NCBI GenBank assembly: GCA_026126105.1
Contig: JAHCJV010000045.1
Location: forward strand, 1-45,157
DNA from: Enhydrobacter sp.
Lineage (GTDB): Bacteria; Pseudomonadota; Alphaproteobacteria; Reyranellales; Reyranellaceae
Length of the DNA: 45,157 bases
Direction: 5' to 3'
Shown one piece after another: positions 41,845 to 45,157 of the stretch. The position numbers were made by a program, and so were the translations under genes. The notes below the pieces were generated by a model, which searched no databases, had not been told where the DNA came from, and saw only the letters and a program-made list of their open reading frames with translations. How positions within the stretch are numbered: the stretch's first letter is position 1; each line of letters opens with the position of its first letter.

Positions 41845-42582
41845 ATGAAGATCGTCGTCATCGGAGCGACATCCGGCATTGCCGAACATTGCTGCCGGCT
41901 GTGGGCAACCGAAGACGCTGCCGACTTCGTGCTGATGGCGCGTGACACCGTCAAGCTGGAGAAGATCGCCGCAGACCTGACCATCCGCGGCGCACGTTCG
42001 ATCTCACTTGCCAAAGCGGAGTTCTTCGACCCTGCAGCAATCGCCGCGTTCGCCGACGAAGCTGTCACAGCCGGGCCGATCGATCTGGTGCTGATCGCCC
42101 ATGGCTGGCTCTCGGACCAGCAGAGCTGCCAGGACGAGCTCGCCGTCTGCCGCGAGTCGGTGGAGGTGAACGCCGTGTCGCCGGTCCTGTTCGCCGAGGC
42201 CTTCGCCCGCCACTTCGCCAAGGCCGACCGCGGCACGATCGCGTTCCTCGGCTCCGTCGCGGGCGACCGCGGCCGCAAGGTCAACTACACCTACGGCGCC
42301 TCGAAAGGCTTTGTCGCGCGCTATGCCGAAGGCATGCAGCACCGCTTCGCCGGCAGCGGCGTGAAGATCGTTCTGATCAAGCCCGGTCCGACCGACACGC
42401 CGATGACGGCTGCACAGAAGGCGAAGGGCAAGAGGGTGGCCCCGGTCGCTCAGGTCGCGCGCGAGACGGTCAACGGCATCCGGCGCGGCCGGCCGATGGT
42501 CTACACGCCGGCGATCTGGTGGCCGATCATGCTGATCGTGCGCCACATCCCGCGCTTCGTGTTCAATCGACTATCGATCTGA
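41845..42582 (+). CDS. DprE2-like short-chain dehydrogenase/reductase
   Basis: A 245-aa SDR that would reduce the 2-keto intermediate to polyprenyl-phosphoryl arabinose with NADH. The nucleotide motif is VIGATSGIAEHCCRLW, catalytic Ser137 is in FLGSVAGDRGRK, and Tyr150-x3-Lys154 is in YTYGASKGFVARYAEG. The late PGPTDTPMT block and the hydrophobic C-terminus (WWPIMLIVRHIPRFVFNRL) match DprE2, which anchors to the membrane near its partner. ATG 41845 follows AAAGGAGC at 6-7 nt, 11 nt after the DprE1-like stop. No glycosyltransferase or DPPR phosphatase is in the window. Confidence 0.88.
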   Translation: MKIVVIGATSGIAEHCCRLWATEDAADFVLMARDTVKLEKIAADLTIRGARSISLAKAEFFDPAAIAAFADEAVTAGPIDLVLIAHGWLSDQQSCQDELAVCRESVEVNAVSPVLFAEAFARHFAKADRGTIAFLGSVAGDRGRKVNYTYGASKGFVARYAEGMQHRFAGSGVKIVLIKPGPTDTPMTAAQKAKGKRVAPVAQVARETVNGIRRGRPMVYTPAIWWPIMLIVRHIPRFVFNRLSI

Positions 42583-42598
42583 CGCGCAAGCCCTCATT

Positions 42599-43831
42599 CT
42601 AGGCGCTCTTCGCCAGCGCTTCCTTCTCGGCCATCTTTGCCTTCAGCTGCTCGGGCGTGAGGCGGACGATGTGCTCGTTCTGGTGGCTGTAGATGTCGTA
42701 CTTCTGGACATCGAGGTCCTCGAGCACGATCTCGCGGGCCAGCACCTTCCGCTTCCACTCCGTGTGCTCGGCCTCGGCCGCGTGGAATTCGGGCATGACT
42801 TCCGTTGCGAAAAGCTCCAGCGAATCGCAGATGTCCTGATGGCTGGTCTTCCCCGCCTGGTTGAGCAGGATCACCTGGTCGACCCGGCTCGCCTGGAACT
42901 GGCGCAGCTTGCGGCGGATGGTTTCCGGCGAACCGATCAGGCCCGACTCGAGCGCCTTCTTCTCCTCGGGTCCGCCCTTCCAGCTCTGGTACTCCTTCCA
43001 GAGATCGGATGTGCCCGGCGCATCGACGCCCTTTCGACCGTAGTAGGACAGCGCGAAGATGAAGAAGGTCCAGCCGGCGGCCTTGGCCTCGGCCTCCTCG
43101 TCGGTCGCCGCGCACATGAATCCCGAGACCATCGCGACATTGGGATTGCTCGGATAGTCGGTGAGCTTCTGTTGGTTGTTGAGCAGGTTGTTGTAGTACT
43201 TGTGCACCCAGGCGCGCGCCGCCTCCGGCGTCACGAAGGTGAAGCCGAGCGCCCCCATGCCCCATTCGCCGGCCTTGCCGATGGTGGCGATGTTGGAGCA
43301 GGCGACCCACAGCGGCGGATGAGGCTTCTGCAGCGGCTTGGGAATGACGTTGCGGGCCGGGAAGTCAAAATACTGGCCGTGGAACTCCCAGCTCTCGCGC
43401 GAGAACATCGGGATGATGGCCTTGACCGCCTCTTCCCAGCGGTCACGCTTGTCGCGCACCCGCACGTTGAACGGATGCAGTTCCGCCGGACCTGCCGCCT
43501 CGCCCATGCCGAGATCGACCCGCCCGCCCGACAGCAGGTCGAGGGTTGCCACTTTCTCGGCGACGCGATGGGGCTGGTTGGTGGTGAGCTGGATCACGCC
43601 GTGGCCGAGCCGGATGCGCCTGGTGCGCTGGCTGGCGGCGCCGAGGAACACTTCCGGCGCGGAGGAATGCGAATACTCCTCGAGGAAATGATGCTCGACT
43701 TCCCAAGCGTAGTCGTAGCCGAGCCTGTCGGCGAGCTCGATCTGGGTAAGCGAGTCCTGAAGCAGCTGGTACTCGCTTGTCGGCCCCCAAGGGCGCGGCA
43801 GCTGGTGCTCGTAGAAAATGCCGAACTTCAT
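42599..43831 (-). CDS. LLM-class flavin-dependent monooxygenase
   Basis: A 410-aa bacterial-luciferase-like protein. The start MKFGIFYEHQLPRPWG, the VEHHFLEEYSHSSAPEVFLG region and the flavin-binding IRLGHGVIQL are typical, as is LDLLSGGRVDLGMGEAAGP. The C-terminal 60 residues are charged and helical. Family members oxidise alkanes, terpenes, alkanesulfonates or heterocycles with reduced FMN; the substrate is unknown. ATG 43831 lies 9 nt after the hydrolase stop, in the same operon. It converges on the DprE2-like gene with 16 nt between stops, so the downstream end is tightly bounded. Confidence 0.9.
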   Translation of the reverse strand: MKFGIFYEHQLPRPWGPTSEYQLLQDSLTQIELADRLGYDYAWEVEHHFLEEYSHSSAPEVFLGAASQRTRRIRLGHGVIQLTTNQPHRVAEKVATLDLLSGGRVDLGMGEAAGPAELHPFNVRVRDKRDRWEEAVKAIIPMFSRESWEFHGQYFDFPARNVIPKPLQKPHPPLWVACSNIATIGKAGEWGMGALGFTFVTPEAARAWVHKYYNNLLNNQQKLTDYPSNPNVAMVSGFMCAATDEEAEAKAAGWTFFIFALSYYGRKGVDAPGTSDLWKEYQSWKGGPEEKKALESGLIGSPETIRRKLRQFQASRVDQVILLNQAGKTSHQDICDSLELFATEVMPEFHAAEAEHTEWKRKVLAREIVLEDLDVQKYDIYSHQNEHIVRLTPEQLKAKMAEKEALAKSA

Positions 43832-43840
43832 GGCTTGCCC

Positions 43841-44728
43841 CTATGGCTTTCCTTGGCAAAAAGCGGCGACGCGGTCGATCACTCTGGGGACCAGCGCCTT
43901 CGGGAAATCATGGCCCCAGCCGGGCCAGGTCTCGATCTCTGCACCCGGCACCAGGCGGGCGACGTCGCGGCCGCACTCCACCGGCAGCAGCGGATCGTCC
44001 TCGCCGTGCAGCACCAGAGTCGGCACCTTGATCGTCTTCAGGAGCTCGACCCGGTCACCCGAGGCAATCACCGAGAGATACTGGCGCGCCGCCCCCTCCG
44101 GCCACCAGCGCCGGTCGACGTTCTTCTCGACGAAGGCCCGCATCTCGTCATCGGGCGTGGGATAGCCGGGGCTGCCAATGGTTTGGCGCAGCTTGATGCC
44201 GTGCCTGACGAGCTGCTCGCGCGCCGGCCCCTCGGGCTGCGCCGACAGCATGGCCAGGGCCTCGGGTTTGCCCACGGGAAGGCCAGGTCGGCCGCTGGTC
44301 GAGTAGATCGACACCAGCGAGCGGGTGCGCTCGGGATACTGCGCGGCGACGATCTGCACGATCATCCCGCCCATCGAGGCGCCGACCATGTGCGCGCGCT
44401 CGATGCCGAGCGCATCGAGCAGGCCGATCGCGTCGGCGGCCATGTCCTTCAGGAGATACGGCGTGTCGACCTTCTCGCCCTTCATGACCTTCTGCACCGC
44501 CGCCGGAATGTTGGGCACGCCCCACGCGTCGAAGCCGGTCGACAGGCCAGTGTCGCGATTGTCGAAGCGGATGACGTAGAAGCCACGTTCGGCCAAGCCC
44601 TGGAAAAGCGAGTCCGGCCAGATGGTGAGCTGGGCGCCCAACCCCATCACCAGCAGCAGGGCCGGATCGGCCTTGTTGCCGGCGGTCTCGTATTCGATCT
44701 CGATGCCGTTCGCCTTGACCTTCGCCAC
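43841..44728 (-). CDS. Alpha/beta hydrolase (RdmC/aclacinomycin methylesterase-like)
   Basis: A 295-aa serine hydrolase. The oxyanion region is LLLVMGLGAQLTIWPDSL, the elbow VGASMGGMIVQIVA provides the nucleophile Ser, and the catalytic Asp and His are in LHGEDDPLLPVE and GWGHDFPKA. The MGLGAQ and RFDNRDTGLST blocks are characteristic of the RdmC/EstA group of esterases. ATG 44728, 19 nt after the small conserved gene. With the LLM monooxygenase 9 nt downstream, it may hydrolyse an ester or lactone formed by oxygenation; this is inference. Confidence 0.9.
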   Translation of the reverse strand: MAKVKANGIEIEYETAGNKADPALLLVMGLGAQLTIWPDSLFQGLAERGFYVIRFDNRDTGLSTGFDAWGVPNIPAAVQKVMKGEKVDTPYLLKDMAADAIGLLDALGIERAHMVGASMGGMIVQIVAAQYPERTRSLVSIYSTSGRPGLPVGKPEALAMLSAQPEGPAREQLVRHGIKLRQTIGSPGYPTPDDEMRAFVEKNVDRRWWPEGAARQYLSVIASGDRVELLKTIKVPTLVLHGEDDPLLPVECGRDVARLVPGAEIETWPGWGHDFPKALVPRVIDRVAAFCQGKP

Positions 44729-44747
44729 AATTCCTCCGTCCCTTGAC

Positions 44748-45011
44748 TTATCGCCGTGCGCCCGCCGCCAGCGCTTCGGAAAGCCAGCTCACCGCCCCAA
44801 CCGCGGCCGCCATGGCCGCCTCTTTCGAGGCATAGGCGGCGCCGGAATGATATGCAACCGCCGTCCAAAGGCCGGCGTCCTCGACATCCCGGCGGAATGC
44901 CTCGAACCCGAAGCTGCCGTCCGGCCGGCGAAACAAGTCGACACAGCGATCGTGCTCGCCGTTCTCGATGCTCTCCAGGACAAGCCACGACTTGTCGATC
45001 CGCGTGGACAT
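44748..45011 (-). CDS. Small conserved hypothetical protein
   Basis: An 87-aa protein of unknown function that reads as genuine coding sequence. The N-terminus MSTRIDKSWLVLESIENGEH is followed by RCVDLFRRPDGSFGFEAFRRD and a helical tail ending LSEALAAGARR. There is no Cys cluster, signal peptide or membrane segment. ATG 45011 has a GGAG in GATAGGAGC; the upstream stop TAG lies 4 nt before it, so it is coupled to the truncated upstream gene. The RPDGSFGFEAFRRD pattern suggests a small fold found near metabolic enzymes; no function is assigned. Confidence 0.78.
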   Translation of the reverse strand: MSTRIDKSWLVLESIENGEHDRCVDLFRRPDGSFGFEAFRRDVEDAGLWTAVAYHSGAAYASKEAAMAAAVGAVSWLSEALAAGARR

Positions 45012-45015
45012 GCTC

Positions 45016-45157
45016 CTATCTCGTTCGAGCTTCCCTTACCTCGTTTGCAATCGATTCATACTCGGCGGCAGAAAGCTCATCGAGAACCTCGATTTCAAGC
45101 ACGGAGTCGGTGAGAACAGGAGGAACGTCCCGCCCGGCCGTCAATACGAAGACGTGC
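45016..45157 (-). CDS. 3' end of an unidentified gene (cut by window edge)
   Basis: The last 46 codons of a gene whose 5' part lies beyond 45157. The stop TAG is at 45016-45018. The tail reads VFVLTAGRDVPPVLTDSVLE and IEVLDELSAAEYESIANEVR, acidic and helical, with no recognisable motif. It is 4 nt upstream of the small conserved gene and probably belongs to the same operon as the hydrolase and LLM monooxygenase. Function cannot be assigned from the fragment. Confidence 0.55.
   Translation of the reverse strand, partial: HVFVLTAGRDVPPVLTDSVLEIEVLDELSAAEYESIANEVREARTR

Noticed and set aside
1..45157. CRISPR arrays, tRNA or rRNA genes, prophage or transposase genes
   Set aside because: No regularly spaced direct repeats, tRNA-like cloverleaf sequences, rRNA blocks, integrase or transposase motifs were recognised on reading through.

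Overview
The window is GC-rich chromosomal DNA from an alphaproteobacterium. It carries a phasin next to an acyl-CoA ligase, a folate-type TrmFO, orphan Bug-type (TctC-like) solute-binding proteins, many oxygenases for aromatic compounds, and genes for a polyprenyl-phosphate arabinose donor like those of rhizobia. The overall character resembles soil or freshwater Reyranella- or Bradyrhizobium-like bacteria; the genus is my inference. I see no rRNA, tRNA, transposase, integrase, prophage or CRISPR array. About 42 protein genes are called, two of them cut by the window edges.

Layout. 1-0.5 kb: start of cysS (minus). 0.8-1.8 kb: an orphan Bug protein (plus). 1.8-6.3 kb: a minus-strand array running DUF445 membrane protein, phasin, FadD-type ligase and two small lipoproteins that share a motif. 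6.3-9.0 kb: a plus-strand operon of two tandem, unevenly diverged beta-hydroxyacid dehydrogenases and a polysaccharide-deacetylase-fold enzyme. 9.0-14.9 kb: minus-strand housekeeping and detoxification genes (RutB-like cysteine hydrolase, GST, variant NRAMP transporter, CpdA-like phosphodiesterase, glutamine-dependent NadE, RidA). 15-21.9 kb: plus-strand trmFO, MATE exporter, MDR reductase, a second deacetylase-like enzyme and an autotransporter.

21.9-39.7 kb is an oxygenase-rich catabolic stretch: Rieske dioxygenase alpha and beta with a MetX-like hydrolase, a Cys-nucleophile hydrolase, a TauD-type dioxygenase, a Bug protein behind an HpaB-like flavin monooxygenase, an IlvD/EDD-type dehydratase, a RutA/SfnG-like flavin oxygenase, PobA, an HD-domain protein with a diiron-oxygenase-like ligand pattern, a TPR protein, a VOC protein and two FAD hydroxylases. 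Together these suggest uptake, ring hydroxylation and processing of aromatic or heterocyclic acids, although they lie in several separate transcription units.

39.65-42.6 kb holds what I consider the most interesting locus: a UbiA-type phosphoribosyltransferase (DPPR synthase-like) head to head with a DprE1-like oxidase and a DprE2-like reductase. This is the core of the decaprenyl-phosphoryl-arabinose pathway known from mycobacteria. The DprE1 homologue has Ala where the mycobacterial enzyme has its drug-reactive Cys. 42.6-45.2 kb is a minus-strand operon of a luciferase-like monooxygenase, an RdmC-like hydrolase, a small conserved protein and a truncated gene.

Several intergenic gaps carry inverted repeats: a nested one at 31.08-31.38 kb, a perfect 26-bp palindrome at 33.8 kb, and related REP-like arms at 16.3 and 24.7 kb.
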